Shown: in pieces, positions 17,427 through 26,732 of the stretch
Layout: each line of letters begins with the position of its first letter
How positions within the stretch are numbered: the first letter of the stretch is position 1
Assembly: GCA_937974825.1 (NCBI GenBank)
Contig: CALJVD010000117.1
Span: 1 to 64,000 of the forward strand
DNA length: 64,000 bases
Source of the DNA: an uncultured Oceanospirillaceae bacterium
Lineage (GTDB): Bacteria; Pseudomonadota; Gammaproteobacteria; Pseudomonadales; Oceanobacteraceae
Reading direction: 5' to 3'
The notes under the pieces: generated by a model
Databases searched by the model: none
Told to the model about the DNA's origin: nothing
Seen by the model: only the letters and a program-made list of their open reading frames with translations
Translations under genes and position numbers: made by a program

Positions 17427-17912
17427 ATGCCATCGTTTGATGTCGTATCCGAAGTTGATAAACATGAAGCACAAAACGCTGTCGATCAAGCAAACCGTGA
17501 GTTAAGCACGCGTTTTGATTTTAGAGGTGTACCAGCCAGTTTTGAACTTAAAGATTTAGTGGTCACTCTGACTGCTGAGCACGAATTTCAAATAGATCAA
17601 ATGAAACCCATGTTAACCGGCGCAATGATCAAGCGTGGCATCAAGACTAGCTGCTTGGAATATGGCAGCCTTCAAGGCTCTGGCAAACTGGTTAAAGTCA
17701 CCGCAACCATGCGTCAAGGCATCGATAAAGAGCTCGGTAAAAAAATGGTGAAAATGGTGAAAGACAGTAAGTTAAAGGTACAAGCATCTATTCAAGGTGA
17801 AACCGTACGAGTACAAGGTAAAAGCCGCGATGACTTACAGCAAGTGATGGCCATGTTTAAGCGAGATGAAAGCATCGATATGCCGCTAGCCTTTAAAAAC
17901 TTTAAAGATTAA
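17427..17912 (+). CDS. yajQ: YajQ-family nucleotide-binding protein
   Basis: A 161-residue member of the UPF0234/YajQ family, two ferredoxin-like domains. The start MPSFDVVSEVDKHEAQNAVDQA and the RFDFRG motif are diagnostic. Family members bind nucleotides and RNA; some (Xanthomonas) bind cyclic di-GMP and act with a transcription factor. The role here is not known. A strong AGGAG site precedes the ATG. The stop codon overlaps the start codon of the next gene by one base (TAATG), so the two are translationally coupled. Confidence 0.92.
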   Translation: MPSFDVVSEVDKHEAQNAVDQANRELSTRFDFRGVPASFELKDLVVTLTAEHEFQIDQMKPMLTGAMIKRGIKTSCLEYGSLQGSGKLVKVTATMRQGIDKELGKKMVKMVKDSKLKVQASIQGETVRVQGKSRDDLQQVMAMFKRDESIDMPLAFKNFKD

Positions 17913-19279
17913 TGAAACAAACTCTGCAGGCACAAATCCGGACATGGCTTTACGACGCCTATGCAATTTATCGTCAGAAGCCTGTTCTGGTAATAGCGTT
18001 ATTAGGTTTTAGTGCTGGGCTTCCTTACCTGTTAGTGTTCTCAACGCTAACCGCTTGGTTACGTGACGTAGGCGTAGAGCGAACGACCATTGGTTTTTTC
18101 GCTTGGGTCGGTATCACTTACTCTATTAAAGTATTTTGGTCGCCGGTGGTAGACCGAGTGCGCTTGCCTCTGTCTAAACATTTTGGGCAAAGGCGCAGCT
18201 GGATACTGTTAGGGCAAGTGGGAATAGCGACCGGGCTTATTTTAATGAGTGTTGCTGATCCTATTAACTCTCTGTTTGTGATTGCAGTGGCGGCGTTACT
18301 AGTCGCCTTTTCATCCGCCACACAAGATGTTGCATTGGATGCCTTTCGAATAGAGTCAGCCGCTGAAGAGCTGCAAGGCGCCATGTCAGCTGCCTATATT
18401 TTTGGCTACCGCTTAGCCCTGTTAATGGCTGGGGCAGGGGCTTTGTATATTGCAGAGTTCAGTAATTGGACCATTGCCTATTTGTCGATGGCCGTGCTCA
18501 TGTTAATTGGAGTATTTGCGATATTTTGGGCAGATGAGCCAGAACGTGCCAGCGTTGAGGAACGTAATGAAATAGAGCTAGAGCTGGTGGATAAAATCAT
18601 GGGGCGTCCTATGAATATGGCCAGTCGGTCTCCCTGGCAACGCTGGCTGTATGGCGCAGTGATTTGCCCTTTACTGGAGTTCTTCCAACGTAACGGTAAG
18701 TTTGCCTTATTGATCTTGTTCTTTATTGCGGTATTCAGGCTCAGTGATATCAGCATGGGTGTTATGGCCAACCCATTTTATTTAGACCTAGGGTATAGCA
18801 AAACCGAAATTGCCAATGTTGCTAAAGTCTTTGGCTTCTTTATGACAATATTCGGCTCCGCACTGTGCGGCGTCTTAGTTGTAAAGATGGGAATCATGCG
18901 ACCGCTATTGTTGGGCGCAATTATGATGGCGGTCACCAACGTACTGTTTGCGGGCTTAGCCTATATTGGTGAAGACAGCACCCCTTCTGTTAGTTATTTG
19001 GCCGTGGTGATCAGTCTTGATAACTTAAGCGGAGGAATCGCTAGTACAGCGTTTATTGCTTATTTATCGAGCCTAGCTAATCGTCATTATACTGCAACTC
19101 AGTACGCTTTATTTAGCTCGTTAATGACCTTGCCTGGGAAGTTTATTAGTGGTTTTTCGGGGATGGTGGTCGACAGCTACGGCTATATAGAGTTTTTCTT
19201 ACTCTCATCAGCTATCGGTGTACCGGCAATTTTCTTGGTTTTATTGCTAATGCGATACAACAAGCTCGGAAAGGTATAA
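17912..19279 (+). CDS. ampG: AmpG-type muropeptide permease (MFS)
   Basis: A 455-residue major-facilitator protein with about 12-14 transmembrane helices. Near the N-terminus, LLGFSAGLPYLLVFSTLTAWLRD and VKVFWSPVVDR-like wording match AmpG, which imports GlcNAc-anhydroMurNAc muropeptides for wall recycling. QDVALDAFRIE is a further AmpG hallmark. It is co-transcribed with yajQ. No ampC or other recycling gene is adjacent, although mpl, another recycling gene, is present at 57562. Confidence 0.85.
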   Translation: MKQTLQAQIRTWLYDAYAIYRQKPVLVIALLGFSAGLPYLLVFSTLTAWLRDVGVERTTIGFFAWVGITYSIKVFWSPVVDRVRLPLSKHFGQRRSWILLGQVGIATGLILMSVADPINSLFVIAVAALLVAFSSATQDVALDAFRIESAAEELQGAMSAAYIFGYRLALLMAGAGALYIAEFSNWTIAYLSMAVLMLIGVFAIFWADEPERASVEERNEIELELVDKIMGRPMNMASRSPWQRWLYGAVICPLLEFFQRNGKFALLILFFIAVFRLSDISMGVMANPFYLDLGYSKTEIANVAKVFGFFMTIFGSALCGVLVVKMGIMRPLLLGAIMMAVTNVLFAGLAYIGEDSTPSVSYLAVVISLDNLSGGIASTAFIAYLSSLANRHYTATQYALFSSLMTLPGKFISGFSGMVVDSYGYIEFFLLSSAIGVPAIFLVLLLMRYNKLGKV

Positions 19280-19300
19280 AGAGGCAGCATGCTGCCTCTT
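19279..19300. terminator. Palindromic hairpin between ampG and coq7
   Basis: A 22-base perfect palindrome (AAGAGGCAGCA and its complement) begins at the last base of the ampG stop codon and ends six bases before the coq7 stop. It can serve both convergent genes. The T run is short, so termination may be partial. Confidence 0.55.
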
Positions 19301-19305
19301 CTATA

Positions 19306-19956
19306 TTAAATTTTATAAACCGATTTGGTCATGATTTTTGAAACACCGCTCATGGCTAGCTTAACCGGAAGAGGGAAACGGTAGCCGCCAGCATTTATGG
19401 CGTTGGTAGCATGCTTGGCTTCGTCCTCTAGCATTTGCAGTAGAACGGCCTTACTTCTTTCATCTTGTACAGGCAGGCTGCTCATATGGCTGGTTAGATG
19501 CTTGCATACCTGATCTTCAGTGGCAGCAACAAACCCTAAGCTGACTTTATCTGAAATTTTACCTGCAGCTGCCCCTATACCAAACGATAGTCCATAAAAA
19601 ATAGGATTTAAAAAGCTGGTTCGACTGTTGAGCTCTTTTAAACGATCTTCACACCAAACTAGGTGGTCTACTTCTTCTTGGGCCGCTTCTTCCATGGCTT
19701 CACGTACTTCAGGAAGTTTCGCTGTCAGTGCTTGCCCTTGATACAGTGCTTGAGCACATACTTCGCCTGTATGGTTAATGCGCATTAAGCCGGCTGCGTG
19801 TTTCTTTTCAGCATCCGTCAGCTCGTTAACTGGGCGTTGCTCAGCAGGGGAGGGGCGATACGATTGCGCAGCGCCGGGAGTCAGTGTACGCAATGCTGTA
19901 TCAGCGTGCTGAATGAGCTTGTCAAAAAATGTGTACTGACGAGTGTTTCTAGACAT
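19306..19956 (-). CDS. coq7: Coq7-type demethoxyubiquinone hydroxylase
   Basis: A di-iron monooxygenase of ubiquinone synthesis (C6 hydroxylation of the demethoxy-quinol). The 216-residue protein shows the carboxylate-bridged di-iron ligands in order: E65 (HTGEV), E95 and H98 (EEVDH), E147 (ATEDQ), E179 and H182 (EDEAKH). It is a peripheral membrane protein. It replaces UbiF in many gammaproteobacteria. The gene lies 15 bases downstream of the hybrid sensor on the same strand and may be read from the same transcript. Confidence 0.94.
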   Translation of the reverse strand: MSRNTRQYTFFDKLIQHADTALRTLTPGAAQSYRPSPAEQRPVNELTDAEKKHAAGLMRINHTGEVCAQALYQGQALTAKLPEVREAMEEAAQEEVDHLVWCEDRLKELNSRTSFLNPIFYGLSFGIGAAAGKISDKVSLGFVAATEDQVCKHLTSHMSSLPVQDERSKAVLLQMLEDEAKHATNAINAGGYRFPLPVKLAMSGVSKIMTKSVYKI

Positions 19957-19971
19957 TGTAACTTCCCTTCG

Positions 19972-22305
19972 TTAACGGGGTTGCAGATCAGGCAATAAGT
20001 CTTGTAGCGCCTGTTGCAGGTGTTCTGGATAAACAGGTTTAGCCAAAACTATGGCAACCCCTGCATTATACGCATCTTCTCTAATATCGCTAACGCTGCC
20101 ACTGGTTAACAGTACAATAGCGGGTTTAGTCGTTATTTTTGTATCTTCTTGAATAAGCATAGACAGTTCTACACCCTCTATAAGAGGTATGTCTTGATCT
20201 ATGATAAGAAAATCATAAGGTTGGTCGGCGTGTGCCTCATTTTTGATTAAAGTCAGTGCTTCTTTGCTGCTATAGGTGCTGCTTACGTCTAATCCCCAAC
20301 GTTTAATATGTTTTTCTAGGGTTGAGCGCAAGGTTGCGTTGTCATCCACTATCATAATGCGGCGGCCGTGCAATAAATTGGATTGAGTATCTTGCCTAGT
20401 TGGAATGGGCTCATTAGGGAAAGACAAAAACAAGCTTAGCGATGCGCCCTGGAGAGTCATGCTTTCTACTTCAAGACGAGCATTTAATTTTTTAATTAAC
20501 AGTCGAGTGAGCAATAGGTGCCATTCGTGGTTGTTCTTTGCAGGTAAATCATACTGGTGTTGGAGAACACTGAATGAGGAACGTAATTGTTCTGGTTTAA
20601 TAACCGTACTGCTTAGTTGGATTCCAATTAATACATCAAATCCTTTTTTAGCGTCTAACACACTCAAAGAGACGCTGATCTCGCCAAATTCAGAATAACT
20701 AAGGGCGCGTTGTAGAATATTATAAATGACAGAATGTAAGCGCGATGGATCTGTCTGGATATAGTGAGGAAGATCTTCACTAAAATCGAGAATGAACTCT
20801 ACATTTCGTCTATTAGCCTCTGCCTGCAGTTCACACAGAATTGTATTAACTAATTCAATGATATTGACCGGCTCATTTTTAAACTGAATGTCACCAGAAT
20901 AGATATAACCAATATCACGGATTTGATTAATACTGTGTAATAGCTTGTGGCCGGATTCAAATAAACTGTTGTTAAGGGCACGTTGACTGCTATTAAGCGG
21001 GGTGTCTTTTAAGGAATCACAGATGCTAATGACGTCATGGGCGGGTGCCCGTAAGTCCTTACTCACTTGGTCCGATAACACATGTTGCAAAAATGCTTCG
21101 TTAGTCGCTTGCGTCTTATAGCGTGAGTTGTACTGAATGATTTGAGCAATCATCGCGGCAGTTATGAGAAACATAATGCCAATCGGAACAATGATAAATA
21201 CCCAAGCAGCAAAGTCATCAAAGTTTAAAAAATTTAGACTGGTAAGAAGTGCAACTAAAATGCCCACAAGAGAGATAGTATGACTAAACCGTAAAAAATA
21301 CTGACTTAAGATACTTTTGCTTTTGTTGAAAAACAGAATAAGTATCGCAAGTAGGTTAGTGGTAGCGACAAGTATTGAAATGATAGGCAGTGCTGCAACA
21401 GGGGTAAATATAATGGTCATGATCGTTGCAGGAATAATTAAGGCAGCGATAGCGGTTGCTACTGTAGGTGTATTCTTTGATTGCTTCGGCCAGTGCAGTG
21501 TGAGTAGTGTGGAGAACTGTAAAAACCCAGTTAAGCCGAGCGTAAATTCGGATGCTTTATCGGCTGTAATAGAAGAAACATCGGTAATCAATTCAAGGTA
21601 ACCAAATGCGGCAAGTTGCATGAAAACATAGAGAATGGTTAAAGCTAAGGCTATGCTAGCAATGGGTAGGCGGTAAAACAGAATGACATAAATAGAGAAA
21701 ATACTGACTGCGAGAAACAAACCGATGCTCACACCTAAGATCAGTAGCAGTTTCTGTTCATTAAGTAAGAACTTATCAATGGTTTGTAATTTAGCCATTG
21801 CCGCTATTAATCCACGAGAATGCGTTTGTAATAAATAGGTATTGGTTGAGTTCGCGGGTATCTTTATTTGTAAGGAGTGCTTTTGGAAAAGGCTACCTGG
21901 TAGCTGGCGGCTATGATGTTCGTCTGGAAAATACCGATAATTGTTATCAGACATCAGTTGATAAAAATTAATCAGGTCGTAATCACTGTCCGATAAGCTA
22001 AAAACAGCTTTTAAGGGTTTGTTGTACGGGTTCGTTACACTAAACCTAAACCAAAAATTAGAGTCAGAGGTACCGAGCTTTATTTTCTTAGCGTGGGTGG
22101 GAGAAAATAAAAGTAAGTGCTCTAACGATGTGATCTCATCGATGGTTAACTCTTTAGAAGAGTCTTCGTAAATAGATAAGTAGGGAGTGATAGAGTACTG
22201 AAAGGAGTCGTGAGGCAGCAACACCGGTGACACCGCTGCTGCTGCTGAAGCAAACAACCACAAACCAATCAAACATAAGTATTGAAATAAGGTTTGTGGT
22301 CGCAT
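19972..22305 (-). CDS. RetS-like hybrid sensor with degenerate kinase core and one receiver
   Basis: A 777-residue inner-membrane sensor. Signal peptide at 1-24; 7TMR-DISMED2 periplasmic sensor domain at about 30-165; seven-helix 7TM-DISM segment at about 185-392; HisKA-like helices at 400-470; ATPase-like region at 475-630; receiver at 648-775. The phospho-acceptor motif reads SKDLRAP (415-421), with Lys416 where kinases have His. The N box (NILQRALSYS) has lost its second Asn, and no DxGxG box is present. The receiver is intact: D654/D655, acceptor D703, T734, K756. Location next to purD and domain order match Pseudomonas RetS, which has two receivers. GAGGT precedes the ATG, 11 bases after purD. 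Confidence 0.85.
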   Translation of the reverse strand: MRPQTLFQYLCLIGLWLFASAAAAVSPVLLPHDSFQYSITPYLSIYEDSSKELTIDEITSLEHLLLFSPTHAKKIKLGTSDSNFWFRFSVTNPYNKPLKAVFSLSDSDYDLINFYQLMSDNNYRYFPDEHHSRQLPGSLFQKHSLQIKIPANSTNTYLLQTHSRGLIAAMAKLQTIDKFLLNEQKLLLILGVSIGLFLAVSIFSIYVILFYRLPIASIALALTILYVFMQLAAFGYLELITDVSSITADKASEFTLGLTGFLQFSTLLTLHWPKQSKNTPTVATAIAALIIPATIMTIIFTPVAALPIISILVATTNLLAILILFFNKSKSILSQYFLRFSHTISLVGILVALLTSLNFLNFDDFAAWVFIIVPIGIMFLITAAMIAQIIQYNSRYKTQATNEAFLQHVLSDQVSKDLRAPAHDVISICDSLKDTPLNSSQRALNNSLFESGHKLLHSINQIRDIGYIYSGDIQFKNEPVNIIELVNTILCELQAEANRRNVEFILDFSEDLPHYIQTDPSRLHSVIYNILQRALSYSEFGEISVSLSVLDAKKGFDVLIGIQLSSTVIKPEQLRSSFSVLQHQYDLPAKNNHEWHLLLTRLLIKKLNARLEVESMTLQGASLSLFLSFPNEPIPTRQDTQSNLLHGRRIMIVDDNATLRSTLEKHIKRWGLDVSSTYSSKEALTLIKNEAHADQPYDFLIIDQDIPLIEGVELSMLIQEDTKITTKPAIVLLTSGSVSDIREDAYNAGVAIVLAKPVYPEHLQQALQDLLPDLQPR

Positions 22306-22316
22306 GAATTACCTCA

Positions 22317-23612
22317 TTACTTTGCGTCGCTTTGCTCGCGTTCAATTGCACGATAACCAATATCATTACGATAGAACATACCTTGCCATTGAACAAGCTT
22401 AGCTAATTCGTAGGCTTGTTGCTGAGCTTCGCTAACAGTCTTACCTAAAGCGGTAGAGCAAAGTACACGGCCACCGGCGGTAATCACTTCGCCTTGATCA
22501 TTCAGCTGAGTACCCGCATGGAAGATCTTACGATCGTCGCCATCGTTCTCAGGCAAGCTAATGACATCACCCTTAGGGTAATCAGCTGGGTAGCCTTGGG
22601 CAGCTAGCACAATACCTAGCGCAGGGCGGCTATCCCATTGAGCGGTTTCTGTGTCTAATTTGCCGTCGAGTGCAGCTAAGCAGTGTGCCACAATGTCCGA
22701 CTGCATACGCATTAAGATAGGTTGGGTTTCAGGGTCACCAAAGCGACAGTTATATTCAATCACTTTCGGTGTGCCTTGGCTGTCGATCATCAAACCAGCG
22801 TATAAAAACCCTGTGTATTCATTACCTTCGGCAGCCATACCGTTAACGGTTGGATAAATGACTTCATCAAGCACGCGCTGATAGACTTCATCAGTAACGA
22901 CTGGCGCAGGAGAGTAGGCACCCATACCGCCTGTATTCGGGCCTGTATCGCCATTGCCAACACGCTTGTGGTCTTGGCTAGTAGCCATAGGCAGAACGTT
23001 TTTACCGTCAACCATCACAATGAACGAGGCTTCTTCACCGTCTAGAAATTCTTCGATTACAACGCGGCAGCCTGCATCACCAAAGGCGTTGCCAGAAAGC
23101 ATGTCTTTAACGGCTTCTTCTGCTTGGGCGATTGTTTCGGCAACAATAACCCCTTTACCTGCTGCTAGACCATCGGCTTTAACGACAATGGGTGCACCAA
23201 TCTTGTTGATATAGGCGAGAGCCGGCTCTACTTCGGTAAAGTTTTCATAGAAACCGGTAGGAATGTTATGACGCGCTAAAAAGTCTTTAGTGAATGCTTT
23301 CGAGCCTTCTAATTGAGCAGCACCTTGGCGAGGACCGTATATTTTCAATCCGGCTGCTTCAAATTCGTTAACGATACCGCCTACTAAAGGAGCTTCAGGG
23401 CCAACAATAGTTAAGCCAATATTGTTGGATTGAGCGAAGTCTTTAAGAGCGGCAAAGTCCATTACGTCAATATTAACGTTTTCCATGTTTTTTTCGCGTG
23501 CAATGCCGGCGTTACCGGGTGCTACGAATACTTTGTCGACTAATGGAGACTGTAGTGCCTTCCATGCTAAAGCGTGTTCACGGCCACCTGAGCCAATAAT
23601 TAAAATTTGCAT
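22317..23612 (-). CDS. purD: Phosphoribosylamine-glycine ligase
   Basis: PurD (GAR synthetase) joins glycine to phosphoribosylamine with ATP, the second step of purine synthesis. An ATP-grasp enzyme: the N-terminal strand MQILIIGSGGREHALAWK, then ADGLAAGKGVIVA (about 140-152), EEFLDGEEAS, and the C-terminal motif NCRFGDPETQ. I start at 23612 (431 residues), not at the upstream in-frame codon, because AGGA lies six bases before this ATG and the length fits the family (429 in E. coli). It lies 13 bases after purH. Confidence 0.95.
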   Translation of the reverse strand: MQILIIGSGGREHALAWKALQSPLVDKVFVAPGNAGIAREKNMENVNIDVMDFAALKDFAQSNNIGLTIVGPEAPLVGGIVNEFEAAGLKIYGPRQGAAQLEGSKAFTKDFLARHNIPTGFYENFTEVEPALAYINKIGAPIVVKADGLAAGKGVIVAETIAQAEEAVKDMLSGNAFGDAGCRVVIEEFLDGEEASFIVMVDGKNVLPMATSQDHKRVGNGDTGPNTGGMGAYSPAPVVTDEVYQRVLDEVIYPTVNGMAAEGNEYTGFLYAGLMIDSQGTPKVIEYNCRFGDPETQPILMRMQSDIVAHCLAALDGKLDTETAQWDSRPALGIVLAAQGYPADYPKGDVISLPENDGDDRKIFHAGTQLNDQGEVITAGGRVLCSTALGKTVSEAQQQAYELAKLVQWQGMFYRNDIGYRAIEREQSDAK

Positions 23613-23625
23613 ATTCATTCCTAGA

Positions 23626-25257
23626 TTAATGACGGAAGTGACGCATTCCAGTAAATACCATTGCAATCCCCGCTTCATCGGCAGCCGCTATCACTTCTTC
23701 GTCACGGATCGAGCCACCAGGTTGGATAACTGCTTTAATGCCAACGTTTGCTGCGTTATCAATGCCATCACGGAAAGGGAAGAAGGCATCAGAAGCCATA
23801 ACTGCTCCTTGTACTTCAAGATTGGCTTGTTCGGCTTTAATCGCAGCGATACGTGCAGAGTTTACACGGCTCATTTGACCAGCGCCAATACCTACGGTTT
23901 GACGATCTTTTGCGTAAATAATCGCGTTAGATTTAACGAATTTAGCGACTTTCCAAGCAAAGATTAAATCGTTTAATTCAGCTTCTGTTGGTTTGCGTTT
24001 GGTGACTACTTTTAGATCATCAACGCTAATCATACCGTTGTCACGATCTTGGACTAATAAACCACCGTTCACACGTTTGTAATCTAAGCTAGTTGGGCGT
24101 TCGCTTTGCCATTCGCCGGTTTCTAGTAAACGTACGTTCTTTTTAGCAGCAACAACTTCAATAGCTTTAGCGCTTACCTTAGGAGCAATGATGACTTCAA
24201 CGAACTGTTGATCAACGATGGCTTGAGCTGTCTCGCCGTCCAGTTCACGGTTAAACGCAATAATGCCACCAAAGGCGGATTCAGTGTCGGTCGCAAAGGC
24301 AAGATCGTAGGCTTTACGGATACCGCCTTCGTTTTCTGGTACCACGGCAACACCGCAAGGGTTTGCGTGTTTAACGATAACACAAGCAGGTTTGTTGAAG
24401 GATTTAACACATTCTAATGCTGCGTCTGTATCGGCAACGTTGTTATAAGACAGCTCTTTACCCTGTAATTGTTTAGCGGTAGCAATAGAAGCTTCAGAAG
24501 GGTTTTCTTCAACGTAGAAAGCGGCTTTTTGGTGAGGGTTTTCACCGTAACGCATATCTTGTGCTTTCTTAAATTGAGTGTTGAAGGTGCGTGGAAAAGC
24601 AATACGATCTTCAACGCTCAGCTGATCTGCTTCTTGGTTAATAGTGCCAAGGTAATTAGCGATCATGCCATCGTACGCAGCGGTATGCTCAAAGGCTTTT
24701 AACGCTAAGTTAAAACGCGTTTTATAACGCAGCCCTTGGTGTTCGTTTAAATCGTTTAGCACTGCATGGTAATCTTCAGTATTTACAACAATACCCACGT
24801 GCGCATGGTTTTTAGCCGCAGAACGAACCATGGTCGGTCCGCCAATATCAATGTTTTCAATCGCTAATGCTAAGTGACAATCTGGTTTGGCAACAGTTGC
24901 GGCAAATGGGTATAAGTTGACGACCACTAAATCGATGGGGCCAATATTATGTGTGGCCATGATGTCGTCATCTTGTCCGCGACGACCTAAGATACCACCA
25001 TGAATTTTAGGGTGTAGTGTTTTTACACGGCCGTCCATCATTTCTGGGAAGCCGGTGTAATCAGATACTTCAATTGCAGGAATTTTATTGTCGATTAATA
25101 GTTGGTATGTGCCACCGGTTGAAAGAATCTCAACACCTTTCTCGTTCAAGCTTTGGGCAAATTCAACAATGCCAGTTTTATCTGAAACGCTGATAAGTGC
25201 GCGACGCAGAGGGGTGATTTCTGCAGGTGTTTCATTAGCGGGGATGTGTGTGCTCAT
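23626..25257 (-). CDS. purH: Bifunctional AICAR formyltransferase / IMP cyclohydrolase
   Basis: PurH performs the last two steps of IMP synthesis. The N-terminal IMP cyclohydrolase (methylglyoxal-synthase-like) domain has LISVSDKTGIVEFAQSL and STGGTYQLL. The C-terminal AICAR transformylase has KHANPCGVAV and GGSIRDEEVIAAADEAGIAMVFTG. I start at 25257 (543 residues): an upstream in-frame GTG at 25299 lies inside the terminator of fis. No strong Shine-Dalgarno is seen. It is the first gene of a purH-purD-sensor unit. Confidence 0.95.
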   Translation of the reverse strand: MSTHIPANETPAEITPLRRALISVSDKTGIVEFAQSLNEKGVEILSTGGTYQLLIDNKIPAIEVSDYTGFPEMMDGRVKTLHPKIHGGILGRRGQDDDIMATHNIGPIDLVVVNLYPFAATVAKPDCHLALAIENIDIGGPTMVRSAAKNHAHVGIVVNTEDYHAVLNDLNEHQGLRYKTRFNLALKAFEHTAAYDGMIANYLGTINQEADQLSVEDRIAFPRTFNTQFKKAQDMRYGENPHQKAAFYVEENPSEASIATAKQLQGKELSYNNVADTDAALECVKSFNKPACVIVKHANPCGVAVVPENEGGIRKAYDLAFATDTESAFGGIIAFNRELDGETAQAIVDQQFVEVIIAPKVSAKAIEVVAAKKNVRLLETGEWQSERPTSLDYKRVNGGLLVQDRDNGMISVDDLKVVTKRKPTEAELNDLIFAWKVAKFVKSNAIIYAKDRQTVGIGAGQMSRVNSARIAAIKAEQANLEVQGAVMASDAFFPFRDGIDNAANVGIKAVIQPGGSIRDEEVIAAADEAGIAMVFTGMRHFRH

Positions 25258-25287
25258 AGTGATATTAGTACGATGATTGAGTAAACA

Positions 25288-25310
25288 GAAAAGCGGCACT
25301 TAAGCCGCTA
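25288..25310 (-). terminator. Terminator of the dusB-fis unit
   Basis: On the minus strand, AGCGGC (25309-25304) pairs with GCCGCT (25297-25292) across a 6-base loop and is followed by TTTC. It lies between fis and purH. Confidence 0.55.
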
Positions 25311-25318
25311 CCTTGGCT

Positions 25319-25651
25319 TTATAGCATGCCGTATTGCTTAAGTTTTTTACGTAAGGTACCGCGGTTTAACCCTAACACTAAAGAAGCTTTAGTTTGGTTG
25401 TCGCGGGTATACCTCATAACGGTTTCAAGAAGAGGGGCTTCTACTTCAGATAAAACCATTTCGTATATATCAACTACTGGTTGACCATCTAAGTTATCAA
25501 AGTAGTTTTGAAGAGCTTTCTCCACGCTATCACGCAGCGTTTGTGTTGGCTCGGAGGGAGTACGCAGATGGTGTTGTAAGTCTGCAAAATCGGTCACGGT
25601 GTCAACCTTCCTATTATCTAAACTTTCTCGATGTAAAATCTGTGTGTTCAT
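25319..25651 (-). CDS. fis: DNA-binding protein Fis
   Basis: Fis is a nucleoid-associated, growth-phase regulator that bends DNA and activates rRNA promoters. The 110 residues comprise a variable N-terminal beta-hairpin arm and a highly conserved C-terminal helix-turn-helix (LVLGLNRGTLRKKLKQYGML). It is slightly longer than the E. coli protein (98). Its ATG overlaps the dusB stop codon by four bases (ATGA), the classical dusB-fis operon. Confidence 0.96.
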   Translation of the reverse strand: MNTQILHRESLDNRKVDTVTDFADLQHHLRTPSEPTQTLRDSVEKALQNYFDNLDGQPVVDIYEMVLSEVEAPLLETVMRYTRDNQTKASLVLGLNRGTLRKKLKQYGML

Positions 25652-26637
25652 GCAGCTGATCCTTGTAAGGCTTTTATGTTTTTAAACCAGCTTTGCACTG
25701 CTAGACGTTGTAAGTTGGTGTCGGTTAGCTGATTAAAGTGACGACGAAACTCACTTTTATCCTGTTGCTTTTGAAGATACCAACCCACATGTTTACGGGC
25801 AATGCGAGCTCCCAGATAGTCACCATAAAAATTATGAAGAGCATCTAAGTGGGAAAGTAATATCTGTTCAACTTCGTCAATGCTTGGTGAAGGCAGGTCT
25901 TGACCGGTTGCTAAAAAATGAGCAACTTCGCGAAAGATCCAAGGTCTTCCTTGCGCAGCTCGACCAATTAATACGCCGTCAGCACCTGTATATTGTATTA
26001 CTTCATACGCTTTACGCGCGTCGGTAATATCACCATTGGCGAGTACAGGAATGCCAACGGATTGCTTAATGGTACGAATGGTGTCGTATTCTACACTGTT
26101 TCCGTAACCACAGGCGCGTGTCCTGCCATGCACTGCTAATGAGACTATGCCAGCGCTTTCTGCGATTTCAGCAATACGTGGGCCATTACGGTGATCTGTA
26201 TCCCAGCCCGTACGTATTTTTAAGGTGACGGGGATGTTTACCGCCTCTACCACTGCCTGCAGAATATCTTTAACTAATGCTTCATCTTGCAATAATGCTG
26301 AACCAGCCGCCTTGTTACAGACTTTTTTTGCTGGGCAGCCCATGTTTATATCAATGATCTGAGCACCGTTTGCAGCATTAAATTGCGCGGCTTCTGCCAT
26401 GATTTCAGGGTCGCCCCCCACAATTTGTACCGCAATAGGTTCAGGTTCACCGTCATGGTTCAAACGAAGTTGTGTTTTTCTACTGTTACGAGTGCTTGGA
26501 TTAGAGGCGACCATCTCACCTACAACCATGCCTGCCCCAAGTTGGCGACAAAGCTGTCGAAAGGGTAGGTCAGTAACCCCCGCCATCGGCGCTAAAACTA
26601 CAGGGTTAGGTAGTGAGTATGGGCCAATCTGGAGCAT
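25648..26637 (-). CDS. dusB: tRNA-dihydrouridine synthase B
   Basis: An FMN-dependent enzyme reducing uridine to dihydrouridine in the tRNA D-loop (U17 in E. coli). The 329-residue TIM barrel has APMAGVTDLPFRQL at the N-terminus, MGCPAKKVCNKAAGSALLQ with the catalytic Cys (about residue 100-118), HGRTR (about 170), and ANGDI / GRAAQGRPWIF for FMN phosphate binding. First gene of dusB-fis. The family member is chosen by operon context and the N-terminal sequence. Confidence 0.95.
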   Translation of the reverse strand: MLQIGPYSLPNPVVLAPMAGVTDLPFRQLCRQLGAGMVVGEMVASNPSTRNSRKTQLRLNHDGEPEPIAVQIVGGDPEIMAEAAQFNAANGAQIIDINMGCPAKKVCNKAAGSALLQDEALVKDILQAVVEAVNIPVTLKIRTGWDTDHRNGPRIAEIAESAGIVSLAVHGRTRACGYGNSVEYDTIRTIKQSVGIPVLANGDITDARKAYEVIQYTGADGVLIGRAAQGRPWIFREVAHFLATGQDLPSPSIDEVEQILLSHLDALHNFYGDYLGARIARKHVGWYLQKQQDKSEFRRHFNQLTDTNLQRLAVQSWFKNIKALQGSAA

Positions 26638-26732
26638 AACAAATAACTACAACTGGTTGAAAAGTGATCGCATCACAAAGGCGCGCTATGATACGCATTC
26701 ATCCGTAATGATTAAAGGGTTAATTTGTAGTT

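Noticed and set aside
25258..25299. Upstream in-frame GTG as purH start
   Set aside because: The codon lies inside the fis terminator and would add 14 residues not typical of PurH.
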